Assembly (NCBI RefSeq): GCF_900099835.1 | Contig: NZ_FNKP01000002.1 | Coordinates: 1,736,001-1,800,000 of the forward strand | Reading direction: 5' to 3' | Origin: Paraburkholderia fungorum | GTDB taxonomy: Bacteria > Pseudomonadota > Gammaproteobacteria > Burkholderiales > Burkholderiaceae | Length of the DNA stretch: 64,000 bases | Shown here: positions 10,910-19,786 of the stretch, piece by piece | How positions within the stretch are numbered: the stretch's first letter is position 1 | How the letters are laid out: every line of letters begins with the position of its first letter | Notes under the pieces: generated by a model | The model's database searches: none | What the model was told of the DNA's origin: nothing | The model's input: the letters and a program-made list of their open reading frames with translations, nothing else | Position numbers and translations under genes: made by a program

Positions 10910-11791
10910 TTATCCCACCCGTCCGGCCAATTCCGCCAGCACCGTTTGATACGAGGTCGCACCGGTCACCCGCTCGTTCACGCCATCCTCGAAATCGATC
11001 CAGCCGGAGTTGAGGGCGTCGATCATTTCGATGCGCGGCGTCGGCCACGCCGTCCCCTGCGCCTGAAACAACGCGTCCCACTGATCGCGCGGCACTGCCT
11101 GAGCGCGCACCGCCCGCCCGAGCACGCCGCCCAGCAGCGCCGCAATCTCCTGCTGCGTGTAGCGCTGCGGCCCCTCAATCTCGATCACGCGACGTCCCTG
11201 CCACGATTGCTCAAGCGTTTGCGCAATCACCCGGCCGATATCCGCCGTTGCGACCATTGGAAACTTCCGATCCACCGGATGCAGAAAAGCCGGCATCACG
11301 CCCGTCTCGCGCGACGGCGCGATGTCCCAGAGCGAGTTCTCCATGAACAATGCCGGGCGCAGAATCGCAGTCGGGATCGACGTGCTGTCCGCCAGAGCCG
11401 CAAGCGCTTCTTCGAGAATATGCACCTGCGTGATGAGCCCGAGCCCGGACTCACGCTGCGCGCCAATCGACGACAGCGCCGCAATCCGCTGCGGACGCGC
11501 CTTCGTCAGCGCCTCGGTCAGCACCGCAGCCGCTGTATGCGCGTTCGGATAGCCCGGCTGCGGCGCGAAATTCGGCGCGATCATCACGAAGACGCCCGCT
11601 GTATCGCGAAATGCGGCGGTGAGCGCGTCGGCATCTTCAAACGATGCAATCGCCACTTCGGCGCCGCGCTCCACCCACTGCGCTGCCTTGCTTTCATCGC
11701 GCAACACGGCACGAACCGCGTGCCCCGCGTCCAGCAATGCACGCGCCGCCGCACCGCCAACCTGCCCTGTCACTCCGGTAATTGCATACAT
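10910..11791 (-). CDS. NmrA-like NAD(P)-binding oxidoreductase
   Basis: A 293-residue atypical SDR of the NmrA/HSCARG group. The N-terminal MYAITGVTGQVGGAAARALL is the nucleotide-binding glycine motif, and the catalytic Tyr-Lys pair of classical SDRs is absent. Members either reduce quinones (QOR2-like) or sense NADP/NADPH. ATG 11791 was chosen because AAGGAG lies 8-10 bp upstream and the protein then starts right at the Rossmann strand; the frame could extend to 11860. It is the distal member of the minus-strand cluster headed by the EthD gene at 14196, though a 157-bp gap may hold its own promoter. Confidence 0.85.
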   Translation of the reverse strand: MYAITGVTGQVGGAAARALLDAGHAVRAVLRDESKAAQWVERGAEVAIASFEDADALTAAFRDTAGVFVMIAPNFAPQPGYPNAHTAAAVLTEALTKARPQRIAALSSIGAQRESGLGLITQVHILEEALAALADSTSIPTAILRPALFMENSLWDIAPSRETGVMPAFLHPVDRKFPMVATADIGRVIAQTLEQSWQGRRVIEIEGPQRYTQQEIAALLGGVLGRAVRAQAVPRDQWDALFQAQGTAWPTPRIEMIDALNSGWIDFEDGVNERVTGATSYQTVLAELAGRVG

Positions 11792-11948
11792 GTTCGTCGC
11801 TCCTTGATTACGGCCGATGCCGTGTTGAAGCGTATTTTCAGCGCCTCGAATCAATTTCACGAGAGCATGAATGTCATTTGTTTAATGATAATTTGGCATT
11901 TAAAGATATTTGCTTAACTAGCTCATAAAAGGGATCGACGCTATCCCG

Positions 11949-12797
11949 TCAGCCGTGATCTATGGTGAACTTCGCGATTGCGGACCAGTCAAGATCACCG
12001 TGGCCCGCGTTCACGACTTCCCGCATCCGGCCGTGAACAACATCGAGCATTGGTAGTACGCGGGCAGCATCGGTGGCCGCCTCCTTCGCCAGACGAAGAT
12101 CCTTGAGGCCAAGCGTTGCCTTGAATCCGGGCTGGTAAGTGTCCCGGATGATATTGCCGGAATAGCTCTGATAGGGGCGACTGCCAAACAGCGTACCCAG
12201 GATCAATTCGAAAAAGCGCTCTCGCGAAAGTCCGTTCGTCTCGGTTAGAACGACGGCTTCCGCCATCGCCTCAATGGCCATCGTGATCATCATGTTGCAG
12301 GCGATCTTGGCAGCATAGGCCGTGTGCGGTTCATCGCCCATGTCCCAAACCTGTTTGCTGATGACGTCCAGCGCCGGTTTCACTCTTTCCAGCGCGCCGG
12401 GTGCGCCCGCGGCGAGGACGTTGAGTTCGCCCCTCGCGGCGACATCCGGCCGTCCGAGCACTGGAGCCGCCACATAAGCGACGCCAGCCGCGGCATGAAT
12501 TTCTACCAGTTCCTGCGCAAACGCCACGGAGATTGTCGATGCCACGACATGCACCAGGCCCGGCCGAGCCTGAGACAGCAGATTCGCGTCAAGCAGGACG
12601 CCGCGGATTGCCGAGTCGTCGGACAGCATCGTCAAGGTCATGTCGACCTGCAACGCTTGCACCGGCGTCTCTACCATGCGTACGCCTTCGACATTCCCGC
12701 CTGAACGGTTCCAGGCGGTGACCGCATGACCGGCAGCGACCAGATTGCGGGCGATTTCCCGGCCCATCGCGCCTAAACCAATGATTCCAATTTCCAT
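11949..12797 (-). CDS. NAD(P)-dependent beta-hydroxyacid dehydrogenase family oxidoreductase
   Basis: A 282-residue protein with N-terminal nucleotide-binding motif IGLGAMGREIARNLVAAGH and an all-helical C-terminal domain typical of 6-phosphogluconate and 3-hydroxyisobutyrate dehydrogenase relatives. The substrate loop reads APVLGRPDVAARGEL instead of the DAPVSGG signature of MmsB, so it is a different subgroup (GLYR1- or imine-reductase-like). The conserved catalytic lysine region is AAKIACNMMI. AGGAG precedes the ATG. It lies 30 bp after the alpha/beta hydrolase stop in the EthD operon. Confidence 0.87.
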   Translation of the reverse strand: MEIGIIGLGAMGREIARNLVAAGHAVTAWNRSGGNVEGVRMVETPVQALQVDMTLTMLSDDSAIRGVLLDANLLSQARPGLVHVVASTISVAFAQELVEIHAAAGVAYVAAPVLGRPDVAARGELNVLAAGAPGALERVKPALDVISKQVWDMGDEPHTAYAAKIACNMMITMAIEAMAEAVVLTETNGLSRERFFELILGTLFGSRPYQSYSGNIIRDTYQPGFKATLGLKDLRLAKEAATDAARVLPMLDVVHGRMREVVNAGHGDLDWSAIAKFTIDHG

Positions 12798-12827
12798 TTG
12801 AGTTCTCCTGGTAAAGATTCGTCTCGC

Positions 12828-13823
12828 TCAGTTGGGGGTTTCGGTGTTTTCGACCAGCCACTTCAACACCGGCACCAATGCATCATCCGAATTCTTCTCG
12901 TAGATGAGCCCGTGGCCGTTGCCGAACACGCCATGGTCGGGTAGATGCAACAGTTCCGCGCGGCTGCCAGCCGCTCCCAGTTGCTCAATTGCGGGGCGAC
13001 TGGCGGCGGCAAAAGCTGAGGCTTCGGCAGTGACGGCGACGATCGGCAACCCGGCAAGCGCGGGCAGGCGATGTTTTCCGGGCGGGGCCGCGCGCAGTTC
13101 TTCCGGCGAAGCGACGGGAGGCTCCCAGTTCAGCGGCGCGGCCGCGAGACCCCACGTCAGCGACCCGATATTGGGGATATCGGCGAACGGAGGGCCCATT
13201 GGCTCGACCGCGACGATCGCTTTAAGTAGCCCAGGCCGACGGTCTGCTACCAGCCAGCCGACCGGCCCCGACGCTGAGTGCGTCACGAGGATCGCCGGGC
13301 CAATCCTGTCCAGTAGCCTGGCGAGCCTGTCCGCCTCCATGTCCTCCGAAAACGCGAGGTCTGCGGGAAGCGGCCCATAGCCAGCGATGAACTCGTCCAT
13401 CGCTGCGTCGTCGTCGCGGGCAAAAGGCCATTGGGTGTGCTGACCTTCATATTGTGTCGGGAAGTAGATATCGCGCCCGTGTTCATACGAGAACCCCGGC
13501 CCCATCGGTCCCATCGTCTCGACGTGGTACGGCGATCGCCCTTGTCCGGGACGATCGGCCACGAGAACCGCGTAGCCCGCCTCCACCAGACGTTGTGCCC
13601 AACCCGGACGGCCATCCGGCGTGTCAAACCACTCGGTTCCCTGATAGCCGCCACCGTGTACAAGCACGATCGGCCAGGGGCGCGTGACCTGCTCCGGTGC
13701 CTCCCATTCGACGAAAAGCGGGCCGCATTGGTAGGTCTCGCCACCTCGTTCGATGCGATCGCCAGCAATCCACATATGTCCGCGACGCACGGTGCGGGGC
13801 GCTGCATTTTTCCAGAAGGCCAA
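12828..13823 (-). CDS. Alpha/beta hydrolase
   Basis: A 331-residue alpha/beta hydrolase. Oxyanion strand IVLVHGGGYQGTEW, nucleophile elbow THSASG (the usual first glycine is Thr), and a histidine in LPDHGVFGNGHG. I chose TTG 13823 because GGAG lies 7 bp upstream and the first ATG in family-like sequence (13775) lacks a Shine-Dalgarno. The 394-residue frame to 14012 runs across the upstream EthD gene. It is the middle gene of the EthD operon, 59 bp from EthD. Function is unknown; the operon context suggests hydrolysis of a ring-derived or ester intermediate. Confidence 0.82.
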   Translation of the reverse strand: MAFWKNAAPRTVRRGHMWIAGDRIERGGETYQCGPLFVEWEAPEQVTRPWPIVLVHGGGYQGTEWFDTPDGRPGWAQRLVEAGYAVLVADRPGQGRSPYHVETMGPMGPGFSYEHGRDIYFPTQYEGQHTQWPFARDDDAAMDEFIAGYGPLPADLAFSEDMEADRLARLLDRIGPAILVTHSASGPVGWLVADRRPGLLKAIVAVEPMGPPFADIPNIGSLTWGLAAAPLNWEPPVASPEELRAAPPGKHRLPALAGLPIVAVTAEASAFAAASRPAIEQLGAAGSRAELLHLPDHGVFGNGHGLIYEKNSDDALVPVLKWLVENTETPN

Positions 13824-13881
13824 GATTTTTCTCCAGTTTTTGCAAGTGAGAAGCGCGTAGCGCCGAGATGGAATTGACCCT

Positions 13882-14196
13882 TCAGAGCAGCGTGATGCGC
13901 AAGCGCGTTGGTGCGAGATCGGTGAACCTCGGAACGTCGGCCATGACCGCTGCGGCTTCCTGAGATCCGAAGGCTGTGTCGATTGCCGCCTCGTCCCGGA
14001 AACGACATTCACAAATCACGAGGGTGCCGACATGCGTAAGCGGCGGAAAAAAGGCCGCAACGCTTTCAAGCCCGTATTGCTGCCACGCCCGCATCACGAG
14101 AGGCAAGTGATGTTCGACGTAGTAGCTCCGGTCAAAACGGTCGGCTGGCGCACCTTCGTAGGTGACATACACGGTCGGCGATGCAATGTGCGACAT
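13882..14196 (-). CDS. EthD-family protein
   Basis: A 104-residue ferredoxin-like alpha+beta protein of the EthD group (first known from ethyl tert-butyl ether degradation clusters). Family features: YVTYEGAPADRFDRSYYVEHHLPLV with the HHLPL motif, then FRDEAAIDTAFGSQEAAAVM. ATG 14196 has GAGGAG about 7 bp upstream. It is the first gene of the four-gene minus-strand cluster and is divergent from the LysR gene at 14370. EthD proteins are usually dimeric accessory or dehalogenase/lyase-like enzymes; the role here is unknown. Confidence 0.85.
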   Translation of the reverse strand: MSHIASPTVYVTYEGAPADRFDRSYYVEHHLPLVMRAWQQYGLESVAAFFPPLTHVGTLVICECRFRDEAAIDTAFGSQEAAAVMADVPRFTDLAPTRLRITLL

Positions 14197-14330
14197 GACG
14201 ATCTCCTCTGCCAATTTCTCCCGGATCGTCCCTGCCAGGATGCTGGAATGCCGATCGGGTTGGCCGCGAGGGCATGTCGACATGGAACGGAGCGAAGTTT
14301 CGCGCATTCACTAATGTTCGACAATTCACT

Positions 14331-14355
14331 AAAATGAACATTTATCGTTCATTTT
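14331..14355. promoter_or_regulatory. Inverted repeat, probable LysR operator
   Basis: Perfect 9-bp arms AAAATGAAC (14331-14339) and GTTCATTTT (14347-14355) around a 7-nt centre, just upstream of the LysR start at 14370. A direct repeat ATTCACTAA (14306-14314 and 14324-14332, 18 bp apart) lies beside it. Position between divergent genes fits a LysR site; the match is structural, not to a known box. Confidence 0.55.
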
Positions 14356-14369
14356 TGTGGGTACCGACT

Positions 14370-15221
14370 ATGGAGTGGAGCGATGTCCGGATTTTTCTTG
14401 CGATAGCGCGTAGTGGAACATTGGGTGCTGCCGCCCGGCTGCTGCACCTTAGCCACCCGACCATTGGAAGGCGGCTTCGCGCGCTGGAAGATGCCACGGG
14501 ACAGGTGCTCTTTCAGCGAACTGCCGAAGGCTTTGTGCTGACCGAAGAAGGCACCGCGATCCTGCCACTTGCCGAGCAGATGGAGGACAGTGCGCTGACC
14601 ATGGAGCGGCGACTGGCTGGTGAACAGCAACAGCTGGAAGGCACGCTCAGGGTGTCATCGGCCGACTGGTTTGGCGCCTATGTCCTACCGCCAGTGATTG
14701 CCGACTACTCGCGCGAGTATCCACATGTGGAGATCGAGGTCCTGACGGGAGCGCGCCTGTTCAACCTCGCGCAGCGTGAAGCGGACGTCGCTTTCCGGAT
14801 TGTTCCGTTCGACGGGCCCGATATCGTGCAAAGACGGCTGACCCAGATGCGATATGGCGCTTACGTGGCTAACGCAAGCGCTGATCCAGTGGAAGGCAAT
14901 GGCACGGGGAGCCGTTTGATCGCGATGGATACGTCGACCGGCACTTTTCCCGATATCGATTGGCTGAAGACCCGTTTCCCGAACGCGAGCGTCGCAATGC
15001 AATCGAATAACCGCAATGTTCAGGCGCAAATGTGCGGCAGAGGCTTAGGCATTGCTGTGTTGCCGCGGCCTGTCGGAGACCAGGTCAACACCATTCGCCG
15101 GCTCGATCTGAGCGAAGATCCACCGGGTCGCGAGATATGGATGGGCTATCACCGCGATCTCCGGCGACTGCATCGTCTGCGCGCGTTCGTGGATATCGTC
15201 ATCAAACATCTGGCCGACTAA
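14370..15221 (+). CDS. LysR-family transcriptional regulator
   Basis: A 283-residue LysR regulator with helix-turn-helix DVRIFLAIARSGTLGAAARL and LSHPTIGRRLRALEDATGQ. The SHPTIGRRL variant is typical of the subgroup that often lacks a clear inducer-binding motif. ATG 14370 puts the family N-terminus (MEWSDVRIF) at residue 1; an upstream ATG at 14334 lies inside the inverted repeat and is less likely. It is divergent from the EthD operon, its probable target. Confidence 0.88.
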   Translation: MEWSDVRIFLAIARSGTLGAAARLLHLSHPTIGRRLRALEDATGQVLFQRTAEGFVLTEEGTAILPLAEQMEDSALTMERRLAGEQQQLEGTLRVSSADWFGAYVLPPVIADYSREYPHVEIEVLTGARLFNLAQREADVAFRIVPFDGPDIVQRRLTQMRYGAYVANASADPVEGNGTGSRLIAMDTSTGTFPDIDWLKTRFPNASVAMQSNNRNVQAQMCGRGLGIAVLPRPVGDQVNTIRRLDLSEDPPGREIWMGYHRDLRRLHRLRAFVDIVIKHLAD

Positions 15222-15348
15222 GCCCACGGAATAAAAATTTTCGACGCGCGCACTCATTCTTCATCCCGGCAAAACACGCTGTCAACGCAGCGATTCACGG
15301 CAATGTGAAGCGTCGGCGAAGCTTCCGTCATTCCGTTCGATGATCTTC

Positions 15349-15378
15349 GCAATCGCAATCGCAATTGCAATCGCAAGC
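15349..15378. repeat. Hexanucleotide microsatellite
   Basis: Five tandem near-perfect copies of GCAATC (third copy GCAATT, fifth GCAAGC) in the 260-bp gap between the convergent LysR and RidA-like genes. It is not in a coding frame that I support. Confidence 0.7.
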
Positions 15379-15481
15379 GCAGTGCCGGGACTGACTGCAT
15401 GGCAACCTCAACCGCGACCGCGACCGATGCCGACCGTGTCTCGCGGATGCTGGCAATACGTGAGGACGAGTGCCGGCCTGT

Positions 15482-15907
15482 TCAGCCGATAGCAGACGAA
15501 CCGTCTGTGGCCGGCTCCCGCTTCACGGCCACGCACTTGATCTCGACGAGCAAGCCTGGATGTGCAAGTTCGGCCACGCCGATAGAAGTCCATGCGCACG
15601 TGCCGCGTGGAAATAACCGATTTTTGACTTCGCGAAATACGGGCATATGCGTGTGCATTTGCACGTGATACGTCGTCATATCGACGACATCCTCGAAAGT
15701 ACACCCGACCGCCTCAAGAACTACCCGCAGGTTTTCCCAACACGCCACAAACTGCGCGTGCGGATCGGCGATGACTTCGAGGTCGACGGTACGCCCAACC
15801 TGTCCAGCGCAGAACACGGTTGCGCCAACCTTCACCGCAGGTACATAACCTGCGCGTTCAACAATACGCTGCATCGTCGGCGGGACGATCAATTCTCGGT
15901 CTGCCAT
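15482..15907 (-). CDS. RidA-family (YjgF/UK114) protein lacking the active-site arginine
   Basis: A 141-residue Rid-family protein. The C-terminal half (FEDVVDMTTYHV, then SIGVAELAHPGLLVEIKCVAV) aligns with RidA, which hydrolyses reactive enamine/imine intermediates. At the place of the essential arginine (family pattern ARSxVxV) this protein has AWTSIGV, that is Trp for Arg, so it belongs with the Rid4-7-like groups and probably does not have RidA's deaminase activity. Similar proteins sit in catabolic clusters. The Shine-Dalgarno is weak. Confidence 0.85.
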   Translation of the reverse strand: MADRELIVPPTMQRIVERAGYVPAVKVGATVFCAGQVGRTVDLEVIADPHAQFVACWENLRVVLEAVGCTFEDVVDMTTYHVQMHTHMPVFREVKNRLFPRGTCAWTSIGVAELAHPGLLVEIKCVAVKREPATDGSSAIG

Positions 15908-16127
15908 GTGTTTGTCCGTTATGGGAGGAAGTGCTCAGTGACTGCGCGTTAGATTATGACCGAGCATGGCGACCCACCGACCGGGAGTTTTTGCGCGCAC
16001 ACGGCGCACCTTGTTATCAACAGCTTGTTGTTTGCAGGCTTCTTGAGAAACTATCTGCGCGTGGGCGGCACTATCGGGCCGCCCACGCCGACATATCGCC
16101 GATTTCCATGTACTCAGCGTTATCGCG

Positions 16128-16709
16128 CTATTTCGATTGAGACGCGAACACGAGTTCGAACTGCGAGTCCCACGGGGTCAGGAAATAGAACCACCGCTCG
16201 CCATCCGGTAACGTAACCGGATCGTTGAGAATTCGCAGTCCCCTGTTCTTCAGAACGGCGATGCTGTGATCGATATCCGTCGTCTTAAGCGCAATGTGTG
16301 TTTCTGCCGCGTCGTCTTCATGTGGTCGCACGCGGGAGATGTCGGGGCCGGAGTATTGGAAAAGCTCAATCTTCGAGCCATCCTGCAACTGCATCATCAC
16401 AATCCGGTCGATCTCACTCGATTTGTGCCAGTTGAATGCCTTCTTCCATCCGTCTGGAATCTTCCCCGGGCGCATGTCGGACACAACGCGCGCGCCGAGC
16501 AGATCTGCAAAAAATGCACTGGCTACATCAACGTCAGGCACGTTGATCCCAACGTGGTCAATCCCGGCGACGGCAAGACGTTGCTGTGATGCAGGCTGCG
16601 CAATTGCCTGAACCGGACTGGATACATCTGCGGAGAATGCGGGAACAGACAAAGAGCTTCCCGCCATGATGAGTGCCGGGAGAAGCCGGCGATAAAGAAC
16701 TTTTTTCAC
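16128..16709 (-). CDS. Exported VOC (glyoxalase/bleomycin-resistance fold) protein
   Basis: A 193-residue protein with a Sec signal peptide (RRLLPALIMAGSSLSVPAFSA) followed by one vicinal-oxygen-chelate domain: AGIDHVGINVPDVDVASAFF, then KIELFQYSG and ETHIALKTTDID, ending in WDSQFELVFA. Metal-ligand candidates are His (DHVGI), Glu (IELF), His (THIAL) and Glu (QFELV). The start codon is GTG. Periplasmic VOC proteins are uncommon; the substrate is unknown. It stands alone, 217 bp from the SnoaL-like gene. Confidence 0.85.
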   Translation of the reverse strand: MKKVLYRRLLPALIMAGSSLSVPAFSADVSSPVQAIAQPASQQRLAVAGIDHVGINVPDVDVASAFFADLLGARVVSDMRPGKIPDGWKKAFNWHKSSEIDRIVMMQLQDGSKIELFQYSGPDISRVRPHEDDAAETHIALKTTDIDHSIAVLKNRGLRILNDPVTLPDGERWFYFLTPWDSQFELVFASQSK

Positions 16710-16925
16710 AACTGACTCACTTCAACTAGATCAGGAAATCATTCGTTTCAGGACGCGGATTGATCGCATTGCCCCAGCGCGCTGCGTCTGCCAGCGGAAA
16801 ACCGACAACCCGGTTATCGGGAGGCACCTGGTTGCACAGGTGCTCCTTCATCGTTACGAAAACAGCTTCAGCAATAAAGACACAAAGGGATTGAAAACTG
16901 CTTCCGGGCGTCGCGCTGTTCGAGC

Positions 16926-17324
16926 CTAGCCCGCAGCGGTGAAAGCCTTCTGCGCCGCCACCGTGTCGAGCGACTCACGAAGCAGTTTGATCTTTCCATT
17001 CGCGGCGACGAGGCGACCTGCATACATCTGCTTGTAGACGTTCCCCGTGGACGGTACGAGTGCCTCTACCGAGTACTCTCCGAATACCTGAGTCGGCGTA
17101 TCGATCAGAATCTGGACGTCTTTGAACTTGAAATCCGGCACCTTATCAAGAAGACCCGCGATGAATTTTTCGATGGCCGCCGGGCCTTGCGCGCCCGTGG
17201 TCGGGCCAAGGCTACTCAGATAAGGCAGTTCAAGAATGCCGTCATCCGCGAACAGAGCAGCAGCAGCCTTGGGATCACGGATTGACTCGAGGTACTTGTT
17301 AAGCAGTGTTTTTGCGGTATCCAT
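16926..17324 (-). CDS. SnoaL-like/NTF2-fold protein
   Basis: A 132-residue single-domain protein with the NTF2/SnoaL pattern: LNKYLESIRDPKAAAALFAD, DDGILELPYL, then FKFKDVQILIDTPTQVFGEY. Such proteins act as polyketide cyclases, isomerases or small accessory enzymes. ATG 17324 (MDTAKTLLN) has GAGG about 9 bp upstream; the frame to 17414 adds a non-family leader. It lies 140 bp downstream of the SDR gene on the same strand, and may be cotranscribed with it. Confidence 0.82.
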   Translation of the reverse strand: MDTAKTLLNKYLESIRDPKAAAALFADDGILELPYLSSLGPTTGAQGPAAIEKFIAGLLDKVPDFKFKDVQILIDTPTQVFGEYSVEALVPSTGNVYKQMYAGRLVAANGKIKLLRESLDTVAAQKAFTAAG

Positions 17325-17464
17325 TTTTTGCGCCTCTTTAGTGTGTGACTGCTGGGCAGTGGTGTTCAATTGGGCTGGCTTCAGAAAACACGTTAAAAAG
17401 CACTGCACTGGCAACGCGGATCAACCTGCTGCCGTGCAGCGCTCCCGTATCTTCCGTACGCCCT

Positions 17465-18220
17465 TTAGACCTGAGCCTGGCCACCGTCGGCGGTAATCTC
17501 CGCACCGTTGATGAAGCTCGAATCGTCCGAGGCGAGGAACGTGACCACCTTGGCGATCTCCGACGGGTCGGCAAGGCGGCCGATCGGAACGAGTGACGCG
17601 AGGTAGCCGAGCAGGCCGTCCTGACCTTCCTTGGTATCGCCACCGAGTTCAGCGAGGCCAACCGTGCGCGTCGATCCCGGGCTCACGACATTCACGCGAA
17701 TGCCACGGTCTTTCAGGTCCAGGACCCAGCTGCGAGCCAGCGCACGAATAGCCGCTTTCGATGCGCCGTAGATGCTGAATGCCGCCGTCCCTGTCGAGCC
17801 CGCGATCGAGCCGGTCAGGATGATCGAACCACCCTTCTGAATCAGCGGAAGTGCTTTCTGCACCGTGAACACAACAGCGCGCACATTGCGATTGAACGTG
17901 TCGTCAAAATGCTGCTCGGAGATTTCGCCAAGCGGTGCCATCGTGCCGCCGCCTGCGTTCGTGTACAGGATGTCGAGACGACCCTCGTTCCTGCGAATTT
18001 CTTCGAACAGTACGTCGAGGTCTTCGGCACGCGTGACATCGCCCCGCACGCCGCGAGCGCCGTGCCCGATTGCTTCGACTGCGCTTTCCAGCTCTGCCTT
18101 GCGGCGACCCGTGATATAGACCTTCGCGCCTTCCGCTGCGAGATCTTTTGCTGCGGCCAGACCGATGCCGCTCGTGCCGCCAGTGACCAGTGCTACCTTA
18201 CCTTCCAGTTTTTTGCTCAT
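17465..18220 (-). CDS. Short-chain dehydrogenase/reductase, copy A of an inverted pair
   Basis: A 251-residue classical [12 protein letters not shown] nucleotide motif, NAGGG, active-site serine in TGSIAGS, and YGASK. It is a near-duplicate of the SDR at 25428-26183 on the other strand: I count 20 substitutions, all in residues 1-158, with residues 159-251 identical. The ATG has GGAG upstream in a leader (AACAACCCGGAGCAAATC) identical in both copies. It is divergent from the LysR gene at 18362; the shared operator-like element at 18298-18325 suggests control by that LysR. Confidence 0.92.
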   Translation of the reverse strand: MSKKLEGKVALVTGGTSGIGLAAAKDLAAEGAKVYITGRRKAELESAVEAIGHGARGVRGDVTRAEDLDVLFEEIRRNEGRLDILYTNAGGGTMAPLGEISEQHFDDTFNRNVRAVVFTVQKALPLIQKGGSIILTGSIAGSTGTAAFSIYGASKAAIRALARSWVLDLKDRGIRVNVVSPGSTRTVGLAELGGDTKEGQDGLLGYLASLVPIGRLADPSEIAKVVTFLASDDSSFINGAEITADGGQAQV

Positions 18221-18297
18221 GATTTGCTCCGGGTTGTTGAGTGCTGATGGGTGCAACGATAAACGCCTGTGAGACGCAGAAAAACAGCGAAACGGCA

Positions 18298-18325
18298 AAT
18301 TGATTTTCCACGTACATGGATAATC
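18298..18325 (-). promoter_or_regulatory. Conserved operator-like element upstream of SDR copy A
   Basis: Read on the minus strand it begins GATTATCCA and contains TCCA-N6-TGGA, a T-N11-A-type interrupted palindrome. It matches the element upstream of SDR copy B at 22 of 28 positions and sits the same 77 bp before the SDR ATG. It is also 36 bp upstream of the LysR start at 18362. Confidence 0.65.
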
Positions 18326-18361
18326 GCTAAACTGGTGACTGACCTAACACGGAAAGAACCA

Positions 18362-19294
18362 ATGGATCAGCTACAAGCGTTGCGTGTGTTCGTGCGAATT
18401 GCCGAATCGGGAGGCTTCAGCAAAGCCGCCGACGCCCTGAACGTGCCGCGAGCGACAGTCTCCAAGCTCATTCAGGAACTCGAAACCCATCTTCGTGTGA
18501 AGCTCTTTCAGCGCTCCACTCGCCGTGTGGTCGTGACGGAAGAAGGTCAGACCTACTACCAGAACGCGGTCAAGCTTCTCGCCGACATCGACGAGATGGA
18601 TGGGCTTTTTGCGGACTCTCGCGGAAACCCGCGCGGCCGCATTCGCGTCGACATCGGCTCGTCTTTGGCTAACCTCATCCTGCTGCCGCATCTGCCGGCC
18701 TTCCGCAAGCGCTACCCCGAAATACAGCTCGACGTAGGAGTGAGCGACCGTCAGGTCGACCTGATTGGCGAGGGCGTGGACTGCGTAATCCGTGGCGGCG
18801 AGCTGACCGACACGTCGCTCGTCGCCCGGCGTCTGGCCGGGCTGGAATGGGGAACGTATGCCGGGTCCGCCTACCTTGCCGAGCGCGGCACGCCATCGCA
18901 TCCCGACGACCTGCTCGCGCGTCACGAAGTGGTGGGTTACTTTTCATCATTGACCGGTCGGGTATTTACGCTGCTCTTCGAACAGGGCGAGGAGTCGATA
19001 ACCGTTGATCCGAAAGGCGCCAGAGGTGTCTTCGTGAACGAAAGCACGGCCCATCTGACTTCGCTGGTCAGCGGCCTGGGCGTCGGCCAGACCTTTTCGT
19101 TCATGGCACAGCCCTGGTTGAAAAACGGCGATCTCGTCCAGGTCCTGCCGCAATGGAATCGCCCGCTCCACCCGATGCACATCGTCTTCGCACAGTCGAA
19201 GTACAACAGCGCCCGCCTGAAAGTTTTCGTCGACTGGGTCATCGAAATTTTCAGGCCTTATGACAGCACGCCTGCTCCGGTTCGACCTGCGTAG
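18362..19294 (+). CDS. LysR-family transcriptional regulator
   Basis: A 310-residue LysR regulator of the large DhcR/CrgA-like group: MDQLQALRVFVRIAESGGFS, then VPRATVSKLIQELETHLRVK. The effector domain carries GRIRVDIGSSLANLILLPHL and VDCVIRGGELTD. ATG 18362 restores the family N-terminus with GGAAAG upstream. It is divergent from SDR copy A, with the shared operator between them, and would be expected to control both SDR copies and itself. Confidence 0.9.
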   Translation: MDQLQALRVFVRIAESGGFSKAADALNVPRATVSKLIQELETHLRVKLFQRSTRRVVVTEEGQTYYQNAVKLLADIDEMDGLFADSRGNPRGRIRVDIGSSLANLILLPHLPAFRKRYPEIQLDVGVSDRQVDLIGEGVDCVIRGGELTDTSLVARRLAGLEWGTYAGSAYLAERGTPSHPDDLLARHEVVGYFSSLTGRVFTLLFEQGEESITVDPKGARGVFVNESTAHLTSLVSGLGVGQTFSFMAQPWLKNGDLVQVLPQWNRPLHPMHIVFAQSKYNSARLKVFVDWVIEIFRPYDSTPAPVRPA

Positions 19295-19786
19295 CGGAGG
19301 CCCGCAGTCTGGGAGGCGCGAACGATCCCCGCCCTCCCCGAAATGATCCGTTGCAGGCAGACCGCGACAACAGAAGACAGGAAACACGACCGGGAAGGCA
19401 GAATCCAGGCCGTCGCATTGATGCCTGAAGTATTCCAAATGCCACACTTAAAGGGCGTGAGAGTTCCTTAACTTTTATGAAAACGTGGAACAAGCGGGCA
19501 TATGACGTTGCAAATTCATTATGTGAAGACATAATGACGTCAGGATTGAAACGGATATCTGGACGCTGCGCCACGGACAGCCACAGAGTGCTGACCTGAA
19601 TCTGTTTCGCTCATCGCTGACGAGCCAGGGCGGACACGCGGGCCGGTAACGCGCCTTCTTCGTCACACATGTAGCTTCCGCAAACTGTTCAACTGGGACT
19701 GCCGTCAGCGCCTTCGCGTGAGGGCAGGCGTAAGCGTCCCTCATCCGTGAACGCGGTGTTCTGATTTCAGTATCGAGGTTGCCCTG
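19295..19786. other. Intergenic region upstream of the first wHTH/NB-ARC regulator
   Basis: 492 bp with no supported gene. It holds a perfect 8-bp inverted repeat CATTATGT/ACATAATG with GAAG loop (19517-19536) inside an AT-richer patch, a candidate regulatory site. Confidence 0.5.
19517..19536. promoter_or_regulatory. Short inverted repeat
   Basis: CATTATGT GAAG ACATAATG, perfect 8-bp arms, about 250 bp upstream of the regulator at 19787. It could be a protein-binding site; no independent support. Confidence 0.3.
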
